Notes under the pieces: model-generated | What the model was told of the DNA's origin: nothing | The model's database searches: none | The model's input: the letters and a program-made list of their open reading frames with translations, nothing else | Assembly: GCA_947650365.1 (NCBI GenBank) | Contig: OX393552.1 | Span: 51,230,543-51,294,542, forward strand | Origin: Chamaelirium japonicum | Lineage: Eukaryota > Streptophyta > Magnoliopsida > Liliales > Melanthiaceae | DNA: 64,000 nt | Direction of reading: 5' to 3' | Program-made: the position numbers and the translations under genes | In this document: one piece after another, positions 25,197-35,943 of the stretch | Numbering within the stretch: position 1 is the stretch's first letter | Layout: every line of letters starts with the position of its first letter

Positions 25197-25522
25197 TTTG
25201 CAATCAAATTTTCACACTGATTTTCAAATCATTAGATAGAGTTTTCAGAAGTTGTTGAGTTTTTGTGAGCATAATCACTTTTCCTTAGATAGCACATCCA
25301 CAAAAAATTAGCACATTCTAAAACATCTAAGTACATCAAATCGAATAGGCTTTATTGATCGTCCGTTTAGATCGTTAATTTGAAGAGAACATTTGATAGG
25401 TCTAGAGGTTTTAGAATGTACTGATTATTTGTGGATGTGCTATATAAGACAAGGTGATTATGCTCATAAAAAACCAGCAACCTCTAAAAGCTCTATTTTA
25501 TGATTTGAAATTCGGTGTAAAA
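25197..25522. mobile_element. fold-back element FB6
   Basis: The arms run from CAAATTTTCACACTGATTTT to ATTCGGTGTAAAAATTTG and carry AGATAGAGTTTTCAGA. Interior GATAGCACATCCACAAAAAA matches the family. The older copia remnant begins directly to its right. Confidence 0.65.
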
Positions 25523-25675
25523 ATTTGAGTGGGGAGGATCTGAGGCGCGAGGAGGCCGACGGGTGATCTGGTGTCGCGTGGAGAGAGGTGCTCCGATCCG
25601 GTGAGAAGAGTTCAGATCCGGCAAGCCTTGCACGATGCAGAGGAGGGACCGAGAGAGGAGATTCAGCCTGATCTC
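25523..25675 (-). mobile_element. left-hand piece of an older copia remnant
   Basis: GGATCTGAGGCGCG... and GAAGAGTTCAGATCCGGCA resemble the sequence on the far side of the young copia element (30640-30665, GAAGAGCTTAGATCCGGCG). It is therefore probably the continuation of the older element interrupted at 25676. No left LTR is seen. Confidence 0.45.
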
Positions 25676-25886
25676 TGAAAACCTTTGAGAGAGAGATTGA
25701 GAGAGAGAAGTAAAGATCGGTTGACCTGGGTCACCCACCTCAAGTCCCGTCCATGTTTATTTATAAGAGAACAGTTAACAACCATTAGTTACAACAGTTA
25801 AATCAAGAGTTATCCGGCCAGTTATCCGTAACTGCAATTATCCATAACTGTGGTGGTTATCAACGTAACCATCAGATGTGTTATCA
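25676..25886 (-). repeat. 3' LTR of the copia element
   Basis: Read on the minus strand it starts TGATAACACATC and ends GGTTTTCA. A TATAAATA box lies near 25758-25766 (minus). It pairs with 30347-30605. Confidence 0.9.
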
Positions 25887-28800
25887 GTCCCCCGCAAGCT
25901 GATCGGCGGATTGGACGAGAAGCTTGTCCCATAACGATTTAAACCGAGTCTAAGGCAAGTGCTTGGTGAAAATATCAGCAAGTTGATCGACTGTAGAGAT
26001 TTGGCAAACCTCAAGGCGCTTCTGAATGACCTTTTCACGAACGAAGTGGTAGTCCACTTCAATATGTTTGGTGCGGGCATGCAATACGTACTAGATTTGA
26101 GGCCAATGCAACGACAGAGATATTGTCACACCAGATAATGGGAGGACCAGGCACGTGGATATGCAGGTCATGAAGTAGTTGACTAGCCAAGTGACTTCAG
26201 CAACAGTAGTGGTGAGATTCTGGTATTCAGATTCCATAGAAGAGCGAGCAATCGTGGGTTATTTTTTAGCAGACTAGGAGATCACATTCCCGCCAAGCAG
26301 CAAGCACAATCCGGTAGTAGATTGTCGATCGACGTCATTCCCCGCCCAGTCAGCATCATAAAAGGCTTGAAGTATAAGAGGACCAGGGGAAAATTGGAGG
26401 CCATGTGAGATGGTACCCTTGATGTAGCGAAGTACCCGCTTGAGATCGGCGAAGTCATCGGTTATTGGAGCATGCATGTGCTGACAAATGATATTGACAG
26501 CGTAGGAGATATCCGGCATAGTGACTGTCAAATATTGAAGCATGCCCGCAAGACTCTTATAAAGTGTAGAATCAGGAAACAGAGTAGTAAGAGCCGGATC
26601 CAGACCCTTTTTGGAGGAGGTGGGTGTCAGGTATGGCTTGCAGTAAGTCATTGCTGCGCGAGAGAGAATATCAACAATATATTTATGTTGGTGCAGTAAT
26701 AGGCCCTTGGTATAAGAAGAGACCTCAATGCAAAGAAAATGATGAAGGTGACCAAGGTCCTTCATCTCAAACTGAGACTTCATCTGAGAGAGGATGTGAG
26801 TAATATACGCGGGATCATTTCCAATGACAAGAATGTCATCTACATACACAAGCAGTATGGGGAGTCGATAAGAAGTCTGTTGTATAAAGAGTGAGTTATC
26901 ATTTTTACTCATGACAAAGCCCAGAAGTTGAAGATAGGTGGAGAGACGATCGAACCATATAGAGCCTTCCGAAGGCGATAGACATACCCCGGTTGAGAGG
27001 GATTAACGAACCTAGGTGGTTGTTGCATATAAATCTCCTCCGAAAGGAAGCCATGAGAAATGCATTAGAGACATCAAGTTGTCGAATATGCCAGCCGAAG
27101 TGAAAACGCAAGAGTGATAACGACCCTGACCGTGGCCATCTTGACGACCAGACTAAAAGTCACCTGAAAGTCGACACTTTCCTACTGATGAAAGCCCTTG
27201 GCAACGAGGCAAGCTTTGTAGCGAGCTACTATGCCATCAGGACGTCGTTTTAGTTTGAACACCCATTTACAGCCGATGACATTGGCCGAGGAAAGAGAGG
27301 GGACGAGACACCGCGTCCCTTGCTGTTGGAGAGCTTGAAATTCAGCGGACATTGCCCAACGCCATTCCATATGTCGATTAGCGTCAGTGAAGCATGTGGG
27401 TTCGATGTCAGGAGTGGAGGAGATGGCTGTTAGACAGAGAGGGTGTTTTGGCTTAAAGATGCCCACTTTAGAGCGAGTAACCATGGGGTGGCCAGGAGCA
27501 TTAGGAGTGGTGGAGTCTGCTAGGGTCGGTTGCTCACCGACAACAGGATCCGATGGATTGATATATGACCCGTGTTCCACAGAGTTCAAACAGGAGGACC
27601 CAACGGGAGAGGAATCACGTGTCGATGCTGGTACGCGGGAGGTTGGGTCTACGGAAGAACTGCCAGCATGTGCTGTTGGAACTCTGAGTCCTAAAGTGGT
27701 TAGTAAGGATGAAGCAGAGCCGGAGTCCAATGAAGCGGCATGAACTGGATACTGGCTCCTAGGCTGTTGGACGGAGGAAAGTCCCAGCCATGGTGGAGGA
27801 AGAAGCGGAGCACTTGGAGTGTCAGTTGTAGATCCTGATGGAGCACTAGTGGTGTTGGTGGCGGAAAATAGTGGGCGTAGGAATGGGAGATATGGAGAGT
27901 GCTTGGAAACGGTGCGAGAGGGCCGGGCATCAGGCGGGTCAAGTGCAAACGGGAAGATGTTCTCAAAGAATCGGACATGACAAGAAATGAACACTATCCC
28001 TGTGGAGGGATCAAGACACATGTATCCTTTGGAGCGAGCACAGTAACCGAGAAAGATACATCGTCGTGAATGAGGTTCGAGTTTATGGGAGGAGTAAGGT
28101 TGAAGCCAAGGAAATCATAATGAACCAAATACCTAGAGAGAGTGATAATCAGGGGTTTGCTTAAATAGAACCTCAAAAGGAGATTTGTGGCCTAACAGGG
28201 GTGAGGGGAGATGATTGATTAAATATGTGGCGGTACAGAGGGCATCGGCCCAATAACGATAGGGCATGGAGGCATGTTGTAGTAGGTATGACGATGTTGC
28301 AATAGGCATGCGACAGTGGTGTCAACCAAATGACGATGTTTTCTTTCTGCGACCCCGTTTTGCTCTGGGGTATGAGGACACGAGACTTGATGTAGTATGT
28401 CACTGGAGGTGAGAATAGATATAAAGGCAATACTGACAAACTTGCCACCACCATCGGTTCGTAATATTTTAATACGTGAATCAAACATATTTTTAACAAG
28501 AGGCTTAAAAGAAAGAAAAATAGATAAAATATCAGATTTATTTTTGATTGGAAATACCCAACAATACTTTGAATATTCATCAATAAAACAAACATAATAA
28601 AGAAATCAGTAGCAGAGGGGACGGAGGAAGGGCCCCATACATCATAATGCAGTAAGGCTAAAGGACGACTAAAGGTGGACGACGAGGAAGGAAATGGGAG
28701 ACGATGGCTTTTTCCGCGATTACATGCTGTGCAACAAAACTTGAACGAGCCGATGAACGGAAGAGGCGAGCGTTGCTGAAGAAAACGGAGAGTGCCGGTA

Positions 28801-30346
28801 AAGGGGTGGCCAAGATGGGAGTGCCAGACTTGAGCAGCAATGGCTGAAGCAACGTGTGCAGTAGAGGTTGAAGAGAACAGGGAACCCGACGGAAAAGGTT
28901 ATAAGCCATTCCTACTGGGCCCGCGAAGACGGATCTTGTTCGTATTCTTATCCTGGACAAAAATTCAGCAGAGTCAAAACAAAGACGATAATTATTATCA
29001 GACGCGAAGCGATTGACAGACAGAAGATTAGCAGACGCTGTGGGAACATGGTAAATTTTGTTAAGTTGAAAGGAAGGCGTAGGAGTATATAGAATACCAC
29101 GACTAGAATGAGAGATGGGTAAGGAGGCACCATTACCAATGGTAACTGAGTCATTACTATTATATGGAGAGGCAACACTGAGGTTGGAGAAGTCAGGTGT
29201 CCAAGGATTACTTGTGCCACTGTCTGCATACCATGGATTGCGAGTGGTCGGAGGAGCCGATGCTAGCAGCGCAGGGGAAAAGAACGTCGTAGGGGGGGAG
29301 GTCACTGGCTCAGGTAGAGAGCAACGTTTGTCCGATGCCAGCAGTTAAGGGCGATGTGACCCGGTCTGGAGCAGATCTGGTAAACTGTGGTGGGAGATCC
29401 ACCAAGGAGACCACGATCGCGGGTGCGTTCAAAACCACCTTGATCCGGGCCTTCACGACCACGGTAGAACCGACCACCACCTCCACAGTTACCACGACGA
29501 CCACCCCCACGGCTGGCCGTAAAGGTAGAGGAGGCCGGTGGTGGGGTCAGGGTTAGGTGGGGATCGGGGAAAGTGGTTGGTGTTGAGGCCGTTTTAAGGT
29601 AGTTCTCCTCCGCATATAAGAGAGCAGAGAGCTCGTCCATAGCCAAAGGACCAGGGTGAAGACGAAGCGCCGTCTTGACATTGTTGTATGCTGCAGGGAG
29701 GTCATCGAGGGTATAGAGCACGATGTCGAGCTCGGAGACTGGAGCACCGATTGCGGCCAGGTTATCGCAGATAGTTTGAATCTGTTGAACATAGGCGGAT
29801 AAAGAAAGGGTGCCTTTCTAAACCTTCTGAAGTTGAGAGCGGGGATGAAGGACGTTAGATCGGGCTTGGGAAAGGAAGTGCTTCTCCAGCACCACCCAGA
29901 CATCAAGAGACCCAGGCAGACGAAGCACTTTAGGAATGATGATGGGGGAGAGGGTAGCAAAGATGCTGGTACGATGCTGTCTATCAGTGAGGATCCAATC
30001 CTTGTAGAGAGAATTGGTGGGCTCGGGGACAGGATGACTACCATCAACAAGATGCTCAAGTTGAAAAGTTGACAAGGCACCGAGAAAGAGATATTTTCAA
30101 GTTATAAAATTGGTGTCATCGAGTTTTATTGTCACCAGAGAGCTCAGGTTTTTGATGAGGAGCAGCATTGGAGAAGAAGGCGAGGATGGAGGATGAGCAG
30201 AAGAGGGAGGAGAAGATTGTGTTGAGGAGGAATTTGTCATGATGAAGGCTGCTTAAGAGAAGAAAAAAAAATGGTTGGAAGAAATGGTCAAGGAACTGAG
30301 GGTAGATGTTGATCTAGCATAACTCAGAAACGAGGCTCTGATACCA

Positions 30347-30353
30347 TAAAAAC

Positions 30354-30418
<65 letters not shown>

Positions 30419-30605
30419 AGAGAGAGAAGTAAAGATTGGTTGACCTAGGTCACCCACCTCAAGTCCCGTCCATGTTTATTTATAAGAGAACAGTTAACAA
30501 CCATTAGTTACAACAGTTAAATCAAGAGTTATCCGGCCAGTTATCCGTAACTGCAATTATCCATAACTGTGGTGGTTATCAACGTAACCATCGGATGTGT
30601 TATCA
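30347..30605 (-). repeat. 5' LTR of the copia element with an expanded GA run
   Basis: It matches the 3' LTR except for a GA microsatellite of about 60 bp (30355-30415) that is far shorter in the partner. The primer-binding site lies immediately to its left in plus coordinates. Confidence 0.9.
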
Positions 30606-30959
30606 ATCTTGTCGAGGGTCAGCTGCAACGGAAGAGCTGTCGAGAAGAGCTTAGATCCGGCGTTGCGGGAGAGTGGATCAAATATGGCGAGTGGAGCTCG
30701 CAGCAGGCGGAGGGGCACGGATTTGAGGAGGTTTGTCGCTTGCCGGAGATCGCAGGTGGAGAGGGCTTCCACGACAGCTCGAGATATGATCTCTAATCTC
30801 AGATGTGCAGATTTGGCCGGCAGCAGGCGGAGGTGCGCGAAGATGATGCGTGGTCAGTTTTTCTGCGGGAGATCTGATCGCGATACATCAGATCTGACTT
30901 TTAGATCTAGAGAAGAGAGGGAAGAGGATCGATGATACCATGTCACGAGGATTACCTAA

Positions 30960-31002
<43 letters not shown>

Positions 31003-31158
31003 TAAGGTTTTGTAAGAATAGATGATGCCATCTCATTAGGCCATAGGCCAAATATATAGTGCCCAAAAGGGAGAATCATGTACATTTTATCTACTAGTAT
31101 GGGTGTCTTATAAAGAAAATCTATGGGTATATGTATCCACTGTACACTATCACTAACA
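30606..31158 (-). mobile_element. older copia remnant: 5' LTR and leader, minus strand
   Basis: At 30941-31158 there is an LTR-like unit: on the minus strand it starts TGTTAGTGATAG and ends CTCGTGACA. It is followed on the minus strand by TGGTATCATCG, a Met-tRNA-type primer-binding site, and then about 330 bases of leader up to the young copia element. It holds a GA run (30964-30998). The rest of the element is missing. Confidence 0.6.
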
Positions 31159-31835
31159 GTGTGTTTATGGAGAACAAGGTGATCTGGTGGCCACAGTGGG
31201 GAACAAGGGGAAGGGGAGGTGACAGCAGCTCCGGCGATTGAGAGAGGAGGAAGAGAAGTGGAGGCGACGGCAGCACCGGTGAGAAGGGAAGGGGATGCGA
31301 TGGGGAGGAGGGAAGAAGGTGGGGCACAAAGGAGGTGAAGCGGATCAAGTATGGGGGATGGCAAACATCTTATTAATTAAAAAAAGGGGTGGGAAACTAT
31401 CGGGCCAATGGGAATAGGGGTAACTTATCAATTTTGCGGGGTGGAAACCCTCTATGATTGGTGAGGAAAAACATGCAGAGCTCAACTTAAAACGAGAGGG
31501 ATATGCCACGAAAATAAAAGGGGGGAATTTAAAAATTATTTAAGATTTTTTTTTATGCTTGGCCCTCAACTCTGCTTGGTTAGTCGGCCAACACCGATCT
31601 CATAGTTGTGCTCCTGCCGGTGGCAGTCGGAGTGGCTGGCCTGGACGGCCCACCGGCGGCGGAGGTTCCTTAGCATATCATGATGGTAACGCTACACCGT
31701 AATCCATGGGATCGTGGTTAGGGCACATAGCTCGGCCGAGGGTCGACTTTCTCCTGTGGTGTTCGTCGCGATCTAGTTTTGATGGGGGTCTATACCCAAG
31801 ATAGCATCCATTCTTACACACCACCTCTTCAAAAG
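31159..31835. other. intergenic, G-rich, no gene recognised
   Basis: Purine-rich low-complexity sequence at about 31190-31340 gives Ser/Pro-rich minus-strand frames that look like composition artefacts. Nothing else is recognised. Confidence 0.4.
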
Positions 31836-33698
31836 GAAAGGGAAATTTTATTCATACCCCATAAATCTGTAATTAGCCCCCATTTTCAACAAACTTGAAC
31901 ACACCCATTTTTTTTTTTTCATACTCCATTCCTATCCCAAAAATACCCTTCTCCTTTACACCCCACCTTCAATATACCCCAGTTAAATGGCCTGCCTCAA
32001 CTTAGTTATACCCCAATCAAACACATACCCCCTTAAATATATCTCAATTATATGCACTCTTGAATACACCCCACTCTTAAATAAATCCCATGCAGTTGAC
32101 TGGTACTTGAAGGCACAAGTAGGGCTGCAACTTGGGCGGGCCAACCCGAACCCATTCCGAATTTGGGCGGGCTAACCCGAGCCCAACCCGAATTATTTCT
32201 CCTCTACCATATTGAAGCCAGTCAACCCACCCTGCACAACCCGATCAACCCGGCCAACCCGACGAGTTAGAGTTGGGCTAAGGAAGTTCAAAGAGACTTG
32301 GGCTGGGTTGGGGGTACAAAAGACCTTGAGTTAAGACTTTGGGGTTTGGGTTACAAAAGAAAAGGGCATTGTTGGTATTAAAGGATTGTTGAGTATATAA
32401 GATATTTAGAAACGGTAGGGAGACGGGGGACCTTGGGCTGTGTTGGGTTGGGTTAGGGGTACAAAAGACCTTGGGTTAAGGCTTTGGGGTTTGGGATACA
32501 AAAGAAAAGGGAATTGTTGGTATTAAAGAATTGTTGAGTAAGATATTGAGAAACGGTAGGGAGACGGGGGCTAATTAAAGATTTTTGGGGTAGGGAAATT
32601 TTATTCATACCCCAAAAAACTGTAATTAGCCCCCTATCCCTATCGTTTCTCAATAACTTACTCAACAATCCTTTAATACCAACAATGCCCTTTTTTTTTG
32701 TACCCCAAACCCCAAAACCCCTACTCAGCGTCTTTTGTATCCCCAACCCAACCCAAGGTTTGTTTAAACTTAGCCCAAGCCCAACCCGTCGGGTTGGCCG
32801 GGTTGTGCGGGGTGGGTTCGGGTTAACCCTCCCAAAGTCGGGTTGGGTTCGGGTTGGCCCGCCCAAGTTGCAGCTAGGGGTGGCAATGGGTCGGGTCGTG
32901 TCGGGTTTGTGTCGTGTCCAAAACCCCTAATCCCGGACCTGACCCGTTTAACTAATCGTGTCTAGATCCTAAACCCGTACCCGACTCGCTAATAAACGGG
33001 TAGACACGATAAGACCCGGTAAGACACGTTTACCACCCGGATCTATTCAGTTGTCCCGATCCGACCCAATCCGACTCGACCCGACCTGACCCGAAAGACC
33101 CACTAGTATTATATATTGCTGGTAGACCCGACCCGACACGACCCGTTGAATACTAAACGGGTCTTCCCGGGTCTACTGTGTCCAGACCTTAAACCCGGAC
33201 CCGACCTGTTTATTAAACGGGTCTATCGTGTCGACCCATTTACGACCCGAACCCGTTTAGCCCTGACCCAGACCCGCTACCTTTGTGTCGGGTCCTGTCG
33301 GGTCGAGGAGAAATAATTCGGGTTGGGCTCGGATTAGCCCACCCAAATTGGGGTTGGGTTCGGGTTGGACTCGGGTTGGGTTCAGGTTGGCCCGCCTAAG
33401 TTGCAGCTCTACTTGTGCCTTCAAGTACCAGTCAACTGCATGGGGTTTATTTAAGAGTGGGGTGTATTCAAGAGTGCATATAATTGGGATATATTTAAAG
33501 GGGTATGTATTTGATTGGGGTATAATCAAGTTGGGGCGGGCCATTTAACTGGGGTGTATTAAAGGTGGGGCGTAAGGGGGAAGGGTATTTTTGGGATAGG
33601 AATGGGGTATGATAAAAAAAAAAAGGGGGTATGTTCAAGTTTGTTGGAAATGGAGGCTAATTATAGATTCTTGGGGGTATGAGTAAAATTTCCCTTTC
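31836..33698. mobile_element. compound fold-back element
   Basis: Outer arms of about 365-390 bp (31836-32200 and 33307-33698) are reverse complements. They start GAAAGGGAAATTTTATTCAT and end with AGTAAAATTTCCCTTTC. Near 32570-32640 the same terminus occurs again as a back-to-back pair (TAATTAAAGATTTTTGGGG beside GGGAAATTTTATTCATACCC). Two tandem segments around TTGGGGTTTGGG (32330-32400 and 32475-32545) face a third inverted one (32640-32760). The simplest reading is two or three related fold-backs inserted into, or recombined with, each other. Purine/pyrimidine words GGGTTGGGTTCGGGTTGG fill the inner arms. A GGGTCGGGT-type element interrupts the right part. Confidence 0.8.
32875..33306. mobile_element. 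GGGTCGGGT-type DNA element, copy 2, nested in the fold-back
   Basis: It starts TAGGGGTGGCAATGGGTCGG and follows copy 1 (7849-8339) throughout (for example ACTAATCGTGTC..., TTTACGACCCGAACCC). Its right end has lost the GCCAGCCC terminus seen in copy 1. Confidence 0.75.
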
Positions 33699-33930
33699 CC
33701 AAAGGAAAATTCCAAAGTAGCATTTTAGCAAAAAGATCCAAATCAGAAAAAAATTAGACAGAAAGACTGTAAAGACATTAATACCCACATGCCTGATGTT
33801 GGTCAAACGGTCAGACCTGTAAAGACAAAGTCTGTAAAACAGTCTGGTTGACGAGCATTGGCTCTGGTCATCGTATTAGGAACGGGCTAGGGTTACGAAC
33901 GGGGAGGGGAAGCTTTTCCGGCGAGATGAA

Positions 33931-34473
33931 TCAAAGGAGGAGCCGGGTGATGGCGAGGATGATGCTGGCGAGCTTGTCGAAGTCGCCGTTCCTCTTGGTC
34001 AGCACGTTCTTGTGCTCCGGCACCTCCTTGCACCCTGCCTGGCAAGTCTTGACGTCGGCCATCGCCGTCTCCACCCAGCGGATGACGTCCTTGTAGACCT
34101 TCGACTCCAGCGCCGCCGCCGCGTCGTCCAGCTGCTCCGCCACGTCCACGTACTGCTCCCCGCAGTCGGAGAGGCACTGCTGGAGCGCCGGCGTGTCCGA
34201 CGTGTCGTTGGTGCTGTCCAGCAGGCCGCCGACGTAGGTGGAGGTGTTGACGGCGGTGCTGGACGCGAGCCTGATGGCGATGGAGACGAGGCCGGGGACG
34301 TCGGCGGTCTTGCTCTTGGGGTCGGAGGAGAGGGCGGCGACGCAGAGGGCGTAGTGCACGGTGGTGTGCCGGCAGGTGTCGCTGATGAGGGTGGTGTTGG
34401 GCTCGGCGGCGGGGAGGGCGGAGGCGGAGGAGAGGCAGAGGGGGAGGAGGAAGAGGCCGAGGAGGGCGGCCAT
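33931..34473 (-). CDS. plant invertase/pectin methylesterase inhibitor (PMEI domain), secreted, 180 aa
   Basis: This intronless frame of 180 codons is intact. The start is the ATG at 34473, because a signal peptide follows directly (MAALLGLFLLPLCLSSASA, hydrophobic core at residues 4-17). An upstream in-frame ATG would add 45 hydrophilic residues. The mature part fits the PMEI four-helix fold. Cys34 and Cys44 have the spacing of the first disulfide hairpin. The helix core around ALQQCLSDCGEQY (96-108) and the Cys144 region (VKTCQAGC) fit the second disulfide. Cys100 and Cys148 are extra. Such proteins act in the wall or apoplast, or the vacuole, binding pectin methylesterase or acid invertase; which one cannot be told from sequence. 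GC-rich third positions contrast with the surrounding repeats and suggest a commelinid host. It is the only host gene in the window that appears whole, and is isolated among elements. Confidence 0.85.
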   Translation of the reverse strand: MAALLGLFLLPLCLSSASALPAAEPNTTLISDTCRHTTVHYALCVAALSSDPKSKTADVPGLVSIAIRLASSTAVNTSTYVGGLLDSTNDTSDTPALQQCLSDCGEQYVDVAEQLDDAAAALESKVYKDVIRWVETAMADVKTCQAGCKEVPEHKNVLTKRNGDFDKLASIILAITRLLL

Positions 34474-34629
34474 CTCGTGCTTTCCGTACGCTCGAGGTGG
34501 TTCGTTCTGTGGTTGGATGGCGGAGGGGTTTGGGCAGTAGGAGGCGTTGAGTTTGTGGTTGGTTTTATCCTGCTTTTGCTCAATAGGGAGAGGCCCGGAG
34601 CATTTCACGATGCATGGTTAGAGACTTCA

Positions 34630-34640
34630 AGTATATACCG
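34630..34640 (-). promoter_or_regulatory. possible TATA box of the PMEI gene
   Basis: TATATA read on the minus strand, about 160 bases upstream of the ATG. Distance and sequence are suitable, but there is no other support. Confidence 0.3.
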
Positions 34641-34823
34641 TTTTCATGCAAAATATAGGATTTTTTTTTTTACCTGAATTATATGGTTCTATTCATCCTG
34701 ACCCTAGGCAAACAGAGTCATTACAGTTTTGAACCAGACATATTTGTGGATCAAATGGGCACACTCATTATCGGTACGCCGGATGCGTGCGAAGTCACAA
34801 GCAACAAACTCCAAAGACAGTGG

Positions 34824-35218
34824 CTGGATATAGCCCCGCTCGCTCAGGAGCCTAGCAAGGTCGTCTTAATATATAGAGTTGCATCACGCTCCATGGGGCT
34901 AACTGCGTGACGAGCTGAAGGGTATCTAATGCGGGCAGACGGGCTGTTCTCTGATGGGTCTGCGTGCGAGCTGGTCGCTTACAGGAGCTGCGTGCGAGTC
35001 GATCGCGTGCAAGCTGTTCTTTGAGAAAGTTGTGTGCGAGCTAATCACGTGCAGCTCCTGTAAGCGACCAACTCGCACGCGGCCTCATCAGAGAACAACC
35101 CGTATGCATGCCCGCATTAGATACCCTCCAGCTCGTCGCCCAGTTAGCCTCATAGAGCGGGATGCAACTCTATCAAGACGACCTCGTTAGGCTCTTGAGC
35201 GAGCGGGGTTATATCCAG
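34824..35218. mobile_element. 395-bp palindromic fold-back
   Basis: CTGGATATAGCCCCGCTCGC at the left faces GCGAGCGGGGTTATATCCAG at the right. Imperfect arms of about 170 bases also pair TAATGCGGGCA with TGCCCGCATTA and GTCGCTTACAGGAGCTGC with GCAGCTCCTGTAAGCGAC. No coding capacity. It is close to the 5' side of the PMEI gene, about 350 bp upstream of the start codon. Confidence 0.8.
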
Positions 35219-35943
35219 CGAGCGGGGTAATGATGGTGCCCAAAATATCACCAGCTCGTCGTCCACGTAGCAGCAACATGGGAGAACGCGACGAGACGAC
35301 AATAGTCGATCCTTCGGGAGATCGCCCTTGTCTTTGAGTGCGCCTTGGGCAACCTTGAGTAGCCAAAGAAAAAGTCCCCCCTCTCCCCCCGGGGTGAGCT
35401 CGAGATTCAATGCCAACCCCGATTTTTGGGTAAGCAGCATCGTAACCAAAATAGGTCATAGAGTTCAAAGAACAATCCCAAAGAAGTCGGCCTCGATCTA
35501 CCTTCACAAACACCTCGACGCGAGGTACCCCTTTGAAGGACTCATCTTTTGCCCCACTGTTTGATGTAAGATCCACCGTAAGCTCACCTAGGAGCTCGCC
35601 TAGTCGCACGTGATCAGCTCGCCCATGGTAGATCACTTACCTCAGTTCACTAGGAGCTCGCTTCATCCGCACGCGATCAGCTCGCCCGCGGAGGAACCGT
35701 CTTTTGCTCCACTGTTTTAGGTGAGATCCACCATTAGTTCACTGCGACCAGCTCGCTTAGGAACTCGTCCGATTCAGTCGCGGTTAGCTCGCCCAATCAC
35801 GTGACAACGAAAGGGTTCACCTACCTACTCGCAGGTGTCGCCTACAGTAAGGCAGTAATGGGTTGACAGATGTCACCACCCCCGTGGAATTACGTGGATA
35901 GTTACGTGCCACGTTCACCGGTCAAGGTCAGTTTAGAGCGTCC
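35219..35943. other. old LTR-retrotransposon-derived sequence, left part
   Basis: AGCTCGCC/GAGCTCGC words repeat irregularly (35580-35810). The stretch is interrupted at 35943 by the 25-kb gypsy element; its continuation is 60998-61395. No gene. Confidence 0.5.

Larger units (their letters stand above)
25676..30605 (-). mobile_element. Ty1/copia LTR retrotransposon, young, on the minus strand
   Basis: This 4.9-kb element is flanked by LTRs of about 211 bp (25676-25886) and 259 bp (30347-30605), which differ mainly in the length of a GA run. On the minus strand, the primer-binding site next to the right LTR matches the initiator-Met type (TGGTATCAGAGC), and a purine-rich tract GCGGGGGAC abuts the left LTR. 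The flanks ATCTC and ATCTT give a near-matching 5-bp duplication. The order of parts is that of copia: gag with a CCHC knuckle (about 30075-29300), protease (about 29230-28880), integrase (about 28830-28150), then reverse transcriptase with YVDDILV and RNase H (about 27380-26250). Outside the GA run the LTRs differ at about three of 195 positions, suggesting an insertion well under two million years old. It is broken in several places. Confidence 0.93.

Noticed and set aside
27387-27743. Plus-strand open frame within the copia element
   Set aside because: It is antisense to the copia polyprotein region.
34012-34677. Long plus-strand open frame opposite the PMEI gene
   Set aside because: It is the antisense shadow of a GC-rich coding sequence; only the minus-strand frame has a signal peptide and PMEI pattern.
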